A stretch of DNA of 64,000 nucleotides, taken from positions 186,001 through 250,000 of the forward strand of contig NZ_FPBH01000005.1 in NCBI RefSeq assembly GCF_900116445.1. The letters run 5' to 3'. Made by a program: the position numbers and the translations under genes. This stretch comes from Paraburkholderia aspalathi (GTDB taxonomy: Bacteria > Pseudomonadota > Gammaproteobacteria > Burkholderiales > Burkholderiaceae). Of the stretch, positions 34,267 to 42,757 are shown one piece after another (the first letter of the stretch is position 1; the number at the start of each line of letters is the position of its first letter). The notes below the pieces were generated by a model that worked only from the letters and a program-made list of their open reading frames with translations, did not search any database and was not told the DNA's origin.

Positions 34267-35382
34267 TCACGCCCCCAACAAGACCCCGGTCCTGAACGCC
34301 TTCTTCCCCGTAACACGCCCCAGCGGCGCCCCAGCCGTCACAAACCGAATCGCCCGCCGCATATAGAACACACCCTCGGTGTTGCTGCACAGCGTAGTGG
34401 TCTCATCCGTCAACGGATCGACGATATCGAACAGCGCCTGGCCAACTCGAATCGTGTCCCCGATCTTCGCGCGATGAATCAGAATTCCGCTAACAGGCGC
34501 ATAGAACTGCTCGCTGCCAGCAAGAGGTGTAGCAGGTGCAAGCAACTCGGGCAAAGGCTTCACATCGAGCTTGATAGCCTTGCGCCAGACCAGATAGTCG
34601 ACCAACGCGTCCGCATCCTCCTGCGCAACTTCATAAGACACATCCCGCTGCCCACGGCATTCCACAGTGACAGCAATCGCGCCATTCGGTACCGGCTTAT
34701 CAGCAGGCATAGCTTGCTGCAGCTGCCACCACAACAAACTATGCGTCTCATCAAACGACTCCCCGCCCGAGTTAGTCGCCAGCAACGAAGCCTGCGCACC
34801 AAGATACCGTGACAGGGGTTCAAACTCAGGCCAGGCAGCTTCACTGGTATAGAGATGCATCGCCGCTTCCAACGAGCAATGCAGATCGATCACTACATCC
34901 GCATCGAAAGAAAGCTTCAGCAGCGCCAATTGCAGCGACTCGAACTCAGTCAACGGTTTCTGCTCGGCGAGTTCAGCAGCGATCAACTCGCGAACAATCC
35001 GCCGATTCTCCGCAGCATCCGAACCCAACGCATCCTTAGCCCGCTCCACCAGCTTCGAAAACTGCATGAAGTGTCGATTGAAGTTCTTGCCGCTGCCCAG
35101 ATCGAAGCGCCCAAGAAACTGCCCGAGTACGTACTGTCCAAGCCCAACCGGATTCGCGACCGGCACCAGCACGATTTCCGCGTTCAACGCACCTTGCTTC
35201 TCCAGTTCAAGCAATCGACGCTTAAGCAAAACCGTCGTCAACATCGCCGGCGTTTCATCGGCATGCAGGGACGACTGGATATAAATCTTCTGTCCGCTAT
35301 CCGCAGGACCAAAATGAAACGACACCAGTTCGCGGTGCGTGCCGATAGCCGGCGATAGAAGCGGAATCGATTGCTTATTCAT
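34267..35382 (-). CDS. succinylglutamate desuccinylase/aspartoacylase family (M14-type) protein
   Basis: 371 residues. The zinc-site motif SSLHADETPAMLT (His and Glu near residues 40-43) and DADVVIDLHCSLEAAMH (third ligand His near 165) are present, as is NPVGLGQYVLGQFLGRFDLGSGKNFNRHF. These fit the AstE/AspA hydrolase family; the C-terminal 100 residues form the beta-domain. It would deacylate an N-acyl amino acid or similar amide. The binding protein gene lies 39 bases upstream on the same strand, so substrate uptake and hydrolysis may be linked; no permease genes are in the unit. Confidence 0.87.
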   Translation of the reverse strand: MNKQSIPLLSPAIGTHRELVSFHFGPADSGQKIYIQSSLHADETPAMLTTVLLKRRLLELEKQGALNAEIVLVPVANPVGLGQYVLGQFLGRFDLGSGKNFNRHFMQFSKLVERAKDALGSDAAENRRIVRELIAAELAEQKPLTEFESLQLALLKLSFDADVVIDLHCSLEAAMHLYTSEAAWPEFEPLSRYLGAQASLLATNSGGESFDETHSLLWWQLQQAMPADKPVPNGAIAVTVECRGQRDVSYEVAQEDADALVDYLVWRKAIKLDVKPLPELLAPATPLAGSEQFYAPVSGILIHRAKIGDTIRVGQALFDIVDPLTDETTTLCSNTEGVFYMRRAIRFVTAGAPLGRVTGKKAFRTGVLLGA

Positions 35383-35421
35383 GAGAGCGAGAAGCCTGGA
35401 GAAAAATATGAAGTGAGAAAA

Positions 35422-36189
35422 TCAATTGCCATACGGATCGAAATCAAAGTACTTCTTCGCGATCTGCGCGTACGTACCGTCCTTGCGCATCGAAGCAATC
35501 GCCTCGTTAATGGACGCCTGCACCGCAGTCTCATCCTTGCGCAGACCGACACCCACGCCGCGATCACCCATCGAAAGCGGCTCGCCGACAAAAGCAAACC
35601 CCTTCCCCGCCGGCGTGCGCAAAAAGCCGTAGTCGGCCTCAACAGATCCGAGCAACGCGCCATCGAGGCGACCGTTCTGCAAGTCGGCGAACACCTCGTC
35701 CTGACTCTTATACGCGACCACGTGCACGCCAAGCGGCGCCCAATTCTTCAGCGCATAGCCCTCGAACTGCGTCCCCGATTGCACACCGATCTGCTTGCCG
35801 GCCAACGCATTCAACCCGCCCGCGAGCGCCGAACCTTGCCGCGCGATCAACCGCGATTTGAACTGGAACAGCTTCGACGAAAACAGAATCTGTTGCTCAC
35901 GCTTCTCCGTGATCGCCATCGACGACAGGATTGCGTCGATCTTGCGCGCCTGCAGCGCGGGAATCATCCCCGAGAACTCGAGCTCGACCCACTGGCAATG
36001 CGCATGGATGCGCCGGCAGATCTCGTTGCCGAGGTCGACGTCGAAACCTTTGAAGCTGCCGTCGGGCGCCTTGGAATCCATCGGTGGATAGGTCGGATCG
36101 ATACCGAGGCGCAGCGTGGCGGAGTCGGCGGCAAACGCAGCACTGCTGAAAGCCAGCGCGGCGCTCAAGATCATCAGCGGAATTTTCAT
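35422..36189 (-). CDS. periplasmic amino-acid-binding protein (ArgT/HisJ-like)
   Basis: 255 residues from ATG at 36189, with GGAG-rich sequence upstream. The signal peptide (MKIPLMILSAALAFSSAAFA) is followed by a family 3 solute-binding domain: LRLGIDPTYPPMDSKAPDG, GFDVDLGNEICRRI, and SMAITEKREQQILFS, which contact the ligand's alpha-amino and carboxyl groups. The sequence resembles lysine/arginine/ornithine or histidine binders. No ABC permease is adjacent, so it must use one encoded elsewhere. It is divergent from a LysR regulator at 36306, and 39 bases upstream of the AstE-like gene. Confidence 0.9.
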   Translation of the reverse strand: MKIPLMILSAALAFSSAAFAADSATLRLGIDPTYPPMDSKAPDGSFKGFDVDLGNEICRRIHAHCQWVELEFSGMIPALQARKIDAILSSMAITEKREQQILFSSKLFQFKSRLIARQGSALAGGLNALAGKQIGVQSGTQFEGYALKNWAPLGVHVVAYKSQDEVFADLQNGRLDGALLGSVEADYGFLRTPAGKGFAFVGEPLSMGDRGVGVGLRKDETAVQASINEAIASMRKDGTYAQIAKKYFDFDPYGN

Positions 36190-36262
36190 GGGAGGCGGGT
36201 GTGGGTTGGGCGGATTACTACACAGCCATCCTATGTCGCCGTTGCGCCTCAAAGAAGTCCCG

Positions 36263-36294
36263 AAAGTAATATCATGATCACTTTTACCGATCAC
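36263..36294. promoter_or_regulatory. LysR-type operator candidate in the divergent promoter
   Basis: AAAGT (36263-36267) faces ACTTT (36280-36284) around an AT-rich centre (TAATATCATGATCA, a T-N12-A-like core), and GATCAC is directly repeated at 36276-36281 and 36289-36294. It lies between the regulator gene (start 36306) and the binding-protein gene (start 36189), the usual place for a LysR autoregulatory/activation site. Confidence 0.45.
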
Positions 36295-36305
36295 TGAGAC
36301 TCCTC

Positions 36306-37226
36306 ATGGCGCTGACGATCTCCCAGCTACGCGCGTTCACCGCCGTTGCCGAGCACGGCAGCATTCGCGCAGCGTCGCGGGCGCTCGGCATCGCCCAGAG
36401 CGGCATCACGCAGCAGTTGCAGAACCTCGAATCGATGCTGGGTGCGACTTTATTCACCCGCACGAACCGCGGCATCGCGCTAACCGCGCTCGGCCAGCGG
36501 CTCCTGCAGCGTGCCGGCGCGATTCTCGGCGAATGCGAGCGGGCCGAGCAGGAAGTGCAGCAGTTGCGTGGCGACTACGCGGGCGAGGTCACGTTCGGCA
36601 TGACCACCGAGCCGCTCATCGACGCCTTCGCGCCGGTCCTGATGGAATTCCGCGCGCGCTTCGAGCGGGTCGCCGTGCATTTGCGCACCGGCACCTCGCG
36701 GATGATGATTTCGTGGATTCGAGAGGGCAGGCTCGATTTCGCCGTCGCGCTAGTGTCGAAGCACACCGATACGGCCGATCTATCCGTGACGCCGCTCTAT
36801 CCGTCCGATCCTGTGGTGGTCTGCCGTCGCGGTCATCCGAAAGCGGGTGCCACCTCGATTGCCGATCTCGCCGATTGCACTTGGGTGGCGACGCCCTCGC
36901 CGAATCTCACTGACGATCCGCAGGTCAATCGGCTGAACCATCTGTTTGAGAGCCACAGTCTGCCGCCGCCGAAAATCATCGCGACGGTTGAAGGTCTGTA
37001 TGAGACGCTGCATCTGGTTGGCGCGACGGACTGCCTGTCGCTGGAGTCGTCGATTGTCGTGAAGCGTGGGCCGTTTGCGAGCACGCTCACGTCGATCAAT
37101 GTGCGCGAACGGGCGGTCGAACAGAACGTCTGCCTGTTGCAGCGCGCGGCGATTCCCGTCACGCCAGCCGCACAGGAACTCGCGACGATGATTGCGTCGT
37201 ACATGCGCACTGTGCGGGCGCGATGA
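36306..37226 (+). CDS. LysR-family transcriptional regulator
   Basis: 306 residues. N-terminal winged helix: LTISQLRAFTAVAEHGSIRA and LGIAQSGITQQLQNLESMLG (residues 3-45). The remaining part is the periplasmic-binding-protein-like effector domain (EVTFGMTTEPLIDAFAPVL onward). It is divergently transcribed from the amino-acid-binding protein gene across a 116-base gap with operator-like repeats, so it probably controls that gene and the AstE-like hydrolase gene. The effector is unknown, possibly an N-acyl or basic amino acid. Confidence 0.92.
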   Translation: MALTISQLRAFTAVAEHGSIRAASRALGIAQSGITQQLQNLESMLGATLFTRTNRGIALTALGQRLLQRAGAILGECERAEQEVQQLRGDYAGEVTFGMTTEPLIDAFAPVLMEFRARFERVAVHLRTGTSRMMISWIREGRLDFAVALVSKHTDTADLSVTPLYPSDPVVVCRRGHPKAGATSIADLADCTWVATPSPNLTDDPQVNRLNHLFESHSLPPPKIIATVEGLYETLHLVGATDCLSLESSIVVKRGPFASTLTSINVRERAVEQNVCLLQRAAIPVTPAAQELATMIASYMRTVRAR

Positions 37227-37279
37227 GCGTTGGAGCATAAAGAGCCAACGAGCGCTCGCAGCAACCACGCTCGACAAAA

Positions 37280-38548
37280 TCAATCTGGCGTTTCGAGCGC
37301 GATCAGCTCCTCGATAGTTTGCCTGCGCCGAATCAACCGCGGCGTGCCGTTCTCCACCAACACCTCAGGCGCCAACGGCCGGCTGTTGTAGTTCGATGAC
37401 ATCGACGCGCCGTATGCCCCGGCGTCATGAAACACGATGAAGTCCCCCACTTCCGGCGCCGGCATGGAGCGGCTCGTGACAACACCACCCGCCTCCTGCG
37501 TGAACACATCGCCCGCTTCACACAACGGCCCGGCCACCGCGAAAGAGCCAGGCGGAGCTTCGCTCGGCATGCCATTACCCTTCACCACCGTCATCTCATG
37601 ATGGCTGCCGTAAAACGACGGCCTCACCAGATCATTGAATCCCGCATCCACCAAGGCGAACTGCCGGTTCGGCCGCCGGTTCAGCGCGTGCACCTCGGCA
37701 ACCAGCGCACCCGCTTCGGCGACCAGAAAACGCCCCGGTTCGATTTCGAGTCTCACGCGATGCCCGAGATGCGCTTCGATCTGCTTGCGCGCCGCATCCC
37801 AAAGGCGGAAATAATGCTCGGCATCAATCCGCGGTTCGCCTTCGCTATACGGCACCGACAAACCGCCACCGGCTGAAATCGCTTCGATATCGTGGCCCAA
37901 GCCTTGCACCGCTTCGACCATCGCATCACACACGCGCGATAGATGCGTGTAGTCGACGCCGGAGCCGATATGCATGTGCAGCCCGACCAACTTCAGACCG
38001 TAACGCCGCACCATGGCAATTGCCAGCGGCACATCATCTAGCCAGATCCCGTGCTTGCTATGCTCGCCGCCCGTGTTGGTCTTGTTGCTGTGTCCATGCC
38101 CGAAACCGGGGTTGATTCGCAGCCACACACGATGCCCTTCAGGCGCTTGTCGTCCAATACGTTCGAGCATTTCGAGCGACCCAGCGTTGACCGTGATGCG
38201 ATGCTCGATCACTGCAGCCAGCGTTGCGTGATCGACGAGGTCAGCCGTAAAAACCACGCCCTCTGGATCGCCATCCGGCGTGAAACCCGCCGCGAGACTG
38301 CGCGAGATTTCGCCCAAAGACACCGCGTCGACCATCGCCCCTTCGTCCCGCATCAGCTTCAGGATGTGCACGTTCGAACACGCCTTCTGCGCATAGCGGA
38401 TCAAGTCGAAGCTGCGCAATTCGGCAATACGCTGGCGGATCACGTCGGCGTCGTAGACCCAAAGGGGCGTGCCGTACTGACGCGCAAGTTCGACGAGTTG
38501 TGGTGGATTGAATGTGGTCACGGTTCGCGGCTCTCTATCTCGAAGCAT
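37280..38548 (-). CDS. lysA: diaminopimelate decarboxylase, E. coli LysA type
   Basis: 422 residues from ATG at 38548; E. coli LysA has 420, which supports this start. A GTG at 38521 is an alternative. Family sequence runs throughout: RYAQKACSNVHILKLMRDEG with the pyridoxal-phosphate Lys, LRINPGFGHGHSNKTNTGGE, LVGLHMHIGSGVDYTHL, ISAGGGLSVPYSEGE, LEIEPGRFLVAEAG, GPLCEAGDVFTQ, and YGASMSSNYNSRPLAPEVL. It makes lysine from meso-diaminopimelate. It is divergent from a LysR gene of the E. coli lysR type. Burkholderia genomes usually carry another lysA elsewhere, so this could be an acquired second copy. Confidence 0.94.
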   Translation of the reverse strand: MLRDREPRTVTTFNPPQLVELARQYGTPLWVYDADVIRQRIAELRSFDLIRYAQKACSNVHILKLMRDEGAMVDAVSLGEISRSLAAGFTPDGDPEGVVFTADLVDHATLAAVIEHRITVNAGSLEMLERIGRQAPEGHRVWLRINPGFGHGHSNKTNTGGEHSKHGIWLDDVPLAIAMVRRYGLKLVGLHMHIGSGVDYTHLSRVCDAMVEAVQGLGHDIEAISAGGGLSVPYSEGEPRIDAEHYFRLWDAARKQIEAHLGHRVRLEIEPGRFLVAEAGALVAEVHALNRRPNRQFALVDAGFNDLVRPSFYGSHHEMTVVKGNGMPSEAPPGSFAVAGPLCEAGDVFTQEAGGVVTSRSMPAPEVGDFIVFHDAGAYGASMSSNYNSRPLAPEVLVENGTPRLIRRRQTIEELIALETPD

Positions 38549-38631
38549 TAGTGAGCAACATGATGCTGAGAACCGGTCATTCAGTAAAATACCTATTCTT
38601 TGTGAATCCATTCATTCTTGATATACACATC

Positions 38632-39561
38632 ATGGCGCTCACTCATCGACATATCGAAGTCTTCCGCGCGTTGATGACGGCAGGCAGCGTCACCAAAGCG
38701 GCCGAGATGCTCTTCACCTCGCAGCCAACGGTAAGCCGCGAGCTGGCGCGCATGGAACAGAGCGTCGGTTTTGCCTTGTTCGAACGTGTGCACGGGCGGC
38801 TGCGTCCTACCATGTCCGCGCTGACGCTATTCGATGAAATCAAGCGCGTCTATATCGGGCTCGAACGGGTGGCGTCCACGGCGGCAAGTCTGCGTGAATT
38901 TCAGGGCGGCCAGCTTTCCATCATCGCGTTGCCCGCGTTTTCGCATTCGATCCTGCCAGGCGCAGCGAAGCGTTTTCACGATGTACAGCCCGGCGTCAGT
39001 CTCTCGATCGCCACGCAGGAATCACCGTTTCTCGAAGAATGGCTGACCGCGCAACGATATGACCTCGGCTTGACCGAACATGGCGCGCCGCCTGCTGGAA
39101 CACGCCTGACGCCCTTGCTCGAAGTGGACGAAGTTTGCGTGCTGCCCGATGGGCATCCATTGCTCGCCAAGCGCGTGATCGAATTGAAAGACTTCGCGAA
39201 TCAGCCCTTCATCAGCCTGTCGTCGAACGATCCGTACCGGATTCAGATCGACGAAGCCTTCACGCAAGCAGGCATCGCGCGCCGCCAGATGATCGAGACA
39301 CCCACCGCCGTCTCCGTGTGCAGTTTCGTGCGGCAAGGTCTCGGCGTGGCCATCGTCAATCCGCTTACGGCGCTGGATTTCGCGGGCCGCAATTTGCATA
39401 TCCGGCCGCTCGCCGTGTCGTTGCCGTTTCGGGTGAGCGTGGTTCATCCGGAGCATCGCCCAAGCCATCCGCTGGCCGGCGCATTCGTTGAAGCGCTGCA
39501 AAGCGAGGCCGCTGAGTTAAGAATACAATTAAAAACCCACTCGAAACGCAAGCAGCAATAA
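38632..39561 (+). CDS. lysR: LysR, regulator of lysA
   Basis: 309 residues from ATG at 38632. The N-terminal winged helix reads ALTHRHIEVFRALMTAGSVT and LFTSQPTVSRELARMEQSVG. It follows E. coli LysR in many short runs (TSQPTVSRELAR, QESPFLEEWLTAQR, DLGLTE, VNPLTALD). It is divergent from lysA with an 83-base gap that includes AT-rich repeats of ATTC/GAAT; E. coli has the same arrangement, in which LysR activates lysA with diaminopimelate as effector. The in-frame codons before 38632 overlap lysA and are rejected. Confidence 0.92.
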   Translation: MALTHRHIEVFRALMTAGSVTKAAEMLFTSQPTVSRELARMEQSVGFALFERVHGRLRPTMSALTLFDEIKRVYIGLERVASTAASLREFQGGQLSIIALPAFSHSILPGAAKRFHDVQPGVSLSIATQESPFLEEWLTAQRYDLGLTEHGAPPAGTRLTPLLEVDEVCVLPDGHPLLAKRVIELKDFANQPFISLSSNDPYRIQIDEAFTQAGIARRQMIETPTAVSVCSFVRQGLGVAIVNPLTALDFAGRNLHIRPLAVSLPFRVSVVHPEHRPSHPLAGAFVEALQSEAAELRIQLKTHSKRKQQ

Positions 39562-39618
39562 GGGCGCTATTCGACCAACAACCCGCGCCACGTTCGCCCA
39601 TCAACCGGAGTTTCCCAA

Positions 39619-40464
39619 ATGATGAATCGAGACAATCCCGTCTGGCTGATTACAGGCTGTTCCACCGGCTTCGGCCGCGAGTTGGCGAAGTTGGTGCTGG
39701 AGCGCGGCTGGCGTGCGGTGGTCACCGCACGCGACGCGTCGAAAGTGAAAGATATCGCCGAAGCGCACGGCGACCGCGCGTTGGTTCTACCGCTCGACGT
39801 GACGAACCGCAAGCAGATCGCGGACGTGGTCGCGCAGGCCAAGCAGCGTTTCGGGCGCATCGACGCGCTCGTCAATAACGCGGGATACGGCTATCTGGCC
39901 GCGATCGAAGAAGGCGAGGACGACGAAGTCCGCGCCATGTTCGAGACCAACGTGTTCGGTCTGGTCGATATAACGAAGGCCGTGTTGCCGATCATGCGTG
40001 AGCAGCACAGTGGCTTGATCGTGAATGTGTCGTCGATTGGCGGCATCACGAGTTTCGCCGCGACCGGTTATTACCACGCCACCAAATACGCGGTGGAAGG
40101 CCTGTCCGAATCGCTCGCGACGGAAGTGAAGCCGCTCGGTATCGACGTATTGATCGTCGAACCCGGCCCGTTCCGTACGAACTGGGCGGGTCCGTCGATC
40201 AAGCAATCAGCGACGGAGATCGACGACTATGCGGCCACGGCCGGTGAGCGCCGCAAACAGACCGAGGCGCGCAGCGGCAAGCAGGCGGGTGATCCGGTGC
40301 GCGCCGCCCAGGCAATCATCGACGCCGCGCTGTCAGACAAGCCACCGCTGCGTTTGCTGCTCGGCAAGGCCGCGCTCGAACTGGCGCGCAAGAAGCTCGA
40401 CTTCATGCGCGGCGACTTCGATGCGTGGGAGGCCACGACGGTCGGCGCGGATTTTCCGGCTTAA
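39619..40464 (+). CDS. short-chain dehydrogenase/reductase
   Basis: 281 residues. Rossmann motif LITGCSTGFGRELAKL (TGxxxGxG), NNAG (VNNAGYGYLA), catalytic Ser in NVSSIGGI and YYHATKYAVEG with Tyr and Lys in place. The C-terminal half (GVDVLIVEPGPFRTNWAG-like) matches the oxidoreductase group often annotated for 17-beta-hydroxysteroid-like SDRs; the substrate is unknown. The start is one of two adjacent ATGs. Its stop shares bases with the stop of the convergent rubredoxin gene (overlap of four bases). Confidence 0.9.
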   Translation: MMNRDNPVWLITGCSTGFGRELAKLVLERGWRAVVTARDASKVKDIAEAHGDRALVLPLDVTNRKQIADVVAQAKQRFGRIDALVNNAGYGYLAAIEEGEDDEVRAMFETNVFGLVDITKAVLPIMREQHSGLIVNVSSIGGITSFAATGYYHATKYAVEGLSESLATEVKPLGIDVLIVEPGPFRTNWAGPSIKQSATEIDDYAATAGERRKQTEARSGKQAGDPVRAAQAIIDAALSDKPPLRLLLGKAALELARKKLDFMRGDFDAWEATTVGADFPA

Positions 40465-40880
40465 AACTCGACCAACGCAAAATCTTCCTTGCCCACGTCG
40501 CACAGTGGGCAACGCCAGTCGGCCGGGACCTCTGCCCAGCGGGTGCCCGGCGCGATACCTTCTTCCGGCAAGCCGGCGGCTTCGTCGTAGATCCAGCCGC
40601 AGATCACGCAAACCCATTGTTTGAAGTCGTCCGCAGGCGCCGCGCTTTCTTCCGCGGCATGTGGCGCATCGACCGCGCGCGACGCCGCCGTCGTCTCATC
40701 AAGGCTCACAACCAAAGGCGCGACGGTACCCGCACTACTTTCAGCCAGGCGTGCCTGCAGGGTTTCCAACAGCCGTTGCGCTTCGACCTGCGTCAAATCG
40801 ATCCAGTACGGATCGCCGGCGCCGTCGTTGAGCCGTTCGGGAGAAAACTGAATTTCTACAGCGACGCCCTTCTTGTACAT
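40461..40880 (-). CDS. rubredoxin-domain protein with long N-terminal extension
   Basis: 139 residues. The C-terminal 50 residues are a rubredoxin: Cys91, Cys94 (CVICGWIY) and Cys124, Cys127 (WRCPLCDVGKEDF) hold one iron. An N-terminal domain of about 85 residues is of unknown fold: MYKKGVAVEIQFSPERLNDG, YWIDLTQVEAQRLLETLQARL, then an Ala-rich linker. Ordinary rubredoxins have about 55 residues. It would be an electron carrier with a partner-binding module. A 38-residue membrane peptide gene lies just upstream on the same strand, and a Rieske oxygenase gene further upstream. Confidence 0.87.
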   Translation of the reverse strand: MYKKGVAVEIQFSPERLNDGAGDPYWIDLTQVEAQRLLETLQARLAESSAGTVAPLVVSLDETTAASRAVDAPHAAEESAAPADDFKQWVCVICGWIYDEAAGLPEEGIAPGTRWAEVPADWRCPLCDVGKEDFALVEF

Positions 40881-40960
40881 GGCAAATCGGAATATCGATG
40901 AAGCCGGCGACGAGCGCCGGCATAGGGTCGGATGCTTGAAGCGAGGGCTTCGTGGCGGGG

Positions 40961-41077
40961 TCAGGCGAACTGGTTCAGCACAATCGCTGCGATCAGGCCG
41001 GCGGCGCCGATGAGGCCCAGCAGTTGCAGCAGAGTGAGGGATTTGCGGGATGCGGTGGGGATGTGTTGCGTAGTCAC
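40961..41077 (-). CDS. 38-residue single-span membrane peptide
   Basis: An open frame of 39 codons from GTG at 41077 to TGA at 40961. The product reads MTTQHIPTASRKSL followed by TLLQLLGLIGAAGLIAAIVL and NQFA: a polar basic start and a single membrane helix with a GxxGAAGxxAA packing motif. The hydrophobic pattern is uninterrupted, which is unlikely by chance. The ribosome-binding site is weak. It lies 80 bases upstream of the rubredoxin gene on the same strand. The function is unknown. Confidence 0.5.
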   Translation of the reverse strand: MTTQHIPTASRKSLTLLQLLGLIGAAGLIAAIVLNQFA

Positions 41078-41313
41078 GAGGCGTTCTTAAAGATTGGAAA
41101 AAGCGAAATGGTACACGGGTCGGAGGTCAGCGCATCTCGATTGGCGCAAACCTCGGCGTGTCAGATGTCATTATCGCTGCTCGATCGGCCTGAATTCCCT
41201 ACCGGGTGGAGATGGATTCGTTCTCCACCGGGCGGAAAGCCGACTTACGAAAGCGCCACCTCGCCAGCATGCTCAGAAACCGCCGCCACGATCGCGGCAA
41301 CGGCCGAAGCCCC

Positions 41314-41341
41314 AAAAAAAACTCGAATATCAAGTATTCGA
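41314..41341 (-). terminator. terminator overlapping the stop codon of the Rieske gene
   Basis: TCGAATA (41323-41329) and TATTCGA (41335-41341) form a perfect 7-base stem; on the minus strand eight Ts (41321-41314) follow. The TGA stop of the oxygenase gene at 41330-41332 lies in the loop, so translation ends inside the terminator hairpin. The 235 bases between this and the membrane peptide gene (41078-41313) show no gene. Confidence 0.75.
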
Positions 41342-42568
41342 CAATGGGTTGCCGTGACGCGAATCCCAGAAGCGGATCACCGCAGCGCCACCCGTGCCGG
41401 CGCCCACCACCTGATCCGGCGCACCGCTTTCGCGCAACAAGGCGCGTAGTTCGTTGATGACCGGAAACACCTCGTGATTCCAGTCCGCGCCCTGCGAATC
41501 GTGCGCACGTTGTTCCGCTTCGACGATCTCGCGGTCTTCCTTGAAAATGCGTTCGGTGAACCACACGAGCAGCGGCCACGCGAGATTCAGCACGCCGGGA
41601 ATGCCCGGTTTGCGAATCGATAGCAGGCCAAAGGTGCGGTTCGTACGTTGCTCACGATCGAGCGGCACGTAGACGATCCACAAATCCATCACCAGCGTCT
41701 GATCGGACGTGCGGATCTGCAGCGTCTGATACGGATACTCGGTGCGGATCGTCATCACGTCCTTGTCGTTGTCGCCACCGGTCTTGCGGCTCTGGCCGAA
41801 CACGATCGCCTCGCCGATCGGCTGCTGGCCGGCCATGCGCGCAAACGTGTAATCGACTTCGACCCAGCCCTCGCCGCGCCGCCGGCCCAGCGAACGGGCG
41901 CGCATCTGACCCATCTGGCGGCGATGCAGGAACTGATGGTTCATATCCATCAGATTCTCGTGCATGAACGAATAGTGGCAATTCACCGGACGGCCGAAAC
42001 GGCGCGTCTTGTACTTCTTGTCGGATACGGAGCTGAACGCGGGCAGCGGCCGTTCTTCGGCCAACTCGGCATTGCCGGGAAACACAAAAATCAGGCCTTC
42101 GACTTCGCGGCACGGATAAGAACGCACGCCATTGGGCAGCCGGTCGCGGCCCAGATACGGCACGTCGATGCAGGTGCCGGAGCAGTCGTAGGTCCAGCCG
42201 TGATAGCCGCAGCGGATCGACTCGCCGTCCACCACGCCCTGATGCAACGGTACCTGGCGATGCGCGCAGCGGTCTTCGAGCGCGAACACCTTGCCGGACT
42301 CCGTACGCGCCAGCACGATCGGCTCACCCGCGAACGTCACACCATGCGTCTTGCCCCGCTTCACCTCATGCGACCACGCGAGCGGATACCAGTAATCAGG
42401 GTGAATACCTACGCGCCGCAGATCGCGCACTGGGGCGTCGTTGGCGGCCTGATCCGGCGCGTGGGGTTTCGCGCCTGTTGAGGCGTTGGTTTGCGCGGCT
42501 GTATGAGCAGGCGACGCATCGACCGGCGCATCGACGGTGTCTTGTTCGAGCGGGGGAACAGCATGCAT
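41330..42568 (-). CDS. Rieske [2Fe-2S] oxygenase (aromatic-ring dioxygenase alpha-subunit-like)
   Basis: 412 residues. After a 45-residue Ala/Pro/Thr-rich leader the Rieske domain has Cys101, His103, Cys120 and His123 (CAH...CGYHGW). The catalytic domain has NLMDMNHQFLHRRQMG, the NxxDxxHxxxxH mononuclear-iron motif. Two short hydrophobic segments near 330-350 resemble those of membrane-associated Rieske oxygenases of the PaO/VanA group. It is monooxygenase-type, substrate unknown. It is monocistronic by position, and its stop lies inside a terminator. Confidence 0.87.
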   Translation of the reverse strand: MHAVPPLEQDTVDAPVDASPAHTAAQTNASTGAKPHAPDQAANDAPVRDLRRVGIHPDYWYPLAWSHEVKRGKTHGVTFAGEPIVLARTESGKVFALEDRCAHRQVPLHQGVVDGESIRCGYHGWTYDCSGTCIDVPYLGRDRLPNGVRSYPCREVEGLIFVFPGNAELAEERPLPAFSSVSDKKYKTRRFGRPVNCHYSFMHENLMDMNHQFLHRRQMGQMRARSLGRRRGEGWVEVDYTFARMAGQQPIGEAIVFGQSRKTGGDNDKDVMTIRTEYPYQTLQIRTSDQTLVMDLWIVYVPLDREQRTNRTFGLLSIRKPGIPGVLNLAWPLLVWFTERIFKEDREIVEAEQRAHDSQGADWNHEVFPVINELRALLRESGAPDQVVGAGTGGAAVIRFWDSRHGNPLSNT

Positions 42569-42757
42569 AGGTGGAGCCTCCGTGCACGAGCGGATAGAAG
42601 GTGGTCGCCCTGCAATTCGCGGGCCGACATCGCCGTACAGTCTACTCGAACCCGAAGCGGCATGGTTCCCCCGCCTGCGTGCCGTGTCCGGCTCGCCGCC
42701 CGTTGGGTTGGCGAGCCATTCTTCCTCTCCATGTGCCTTTGGTCAGATGATCGGCGG

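Noticed and set aside
40461..40464. Overlap of the SDR and rubredoxin stop codons as a regulatory device
   Set aside because: Convergent genes sharing a TTAA at their stops are common in compact genomes.
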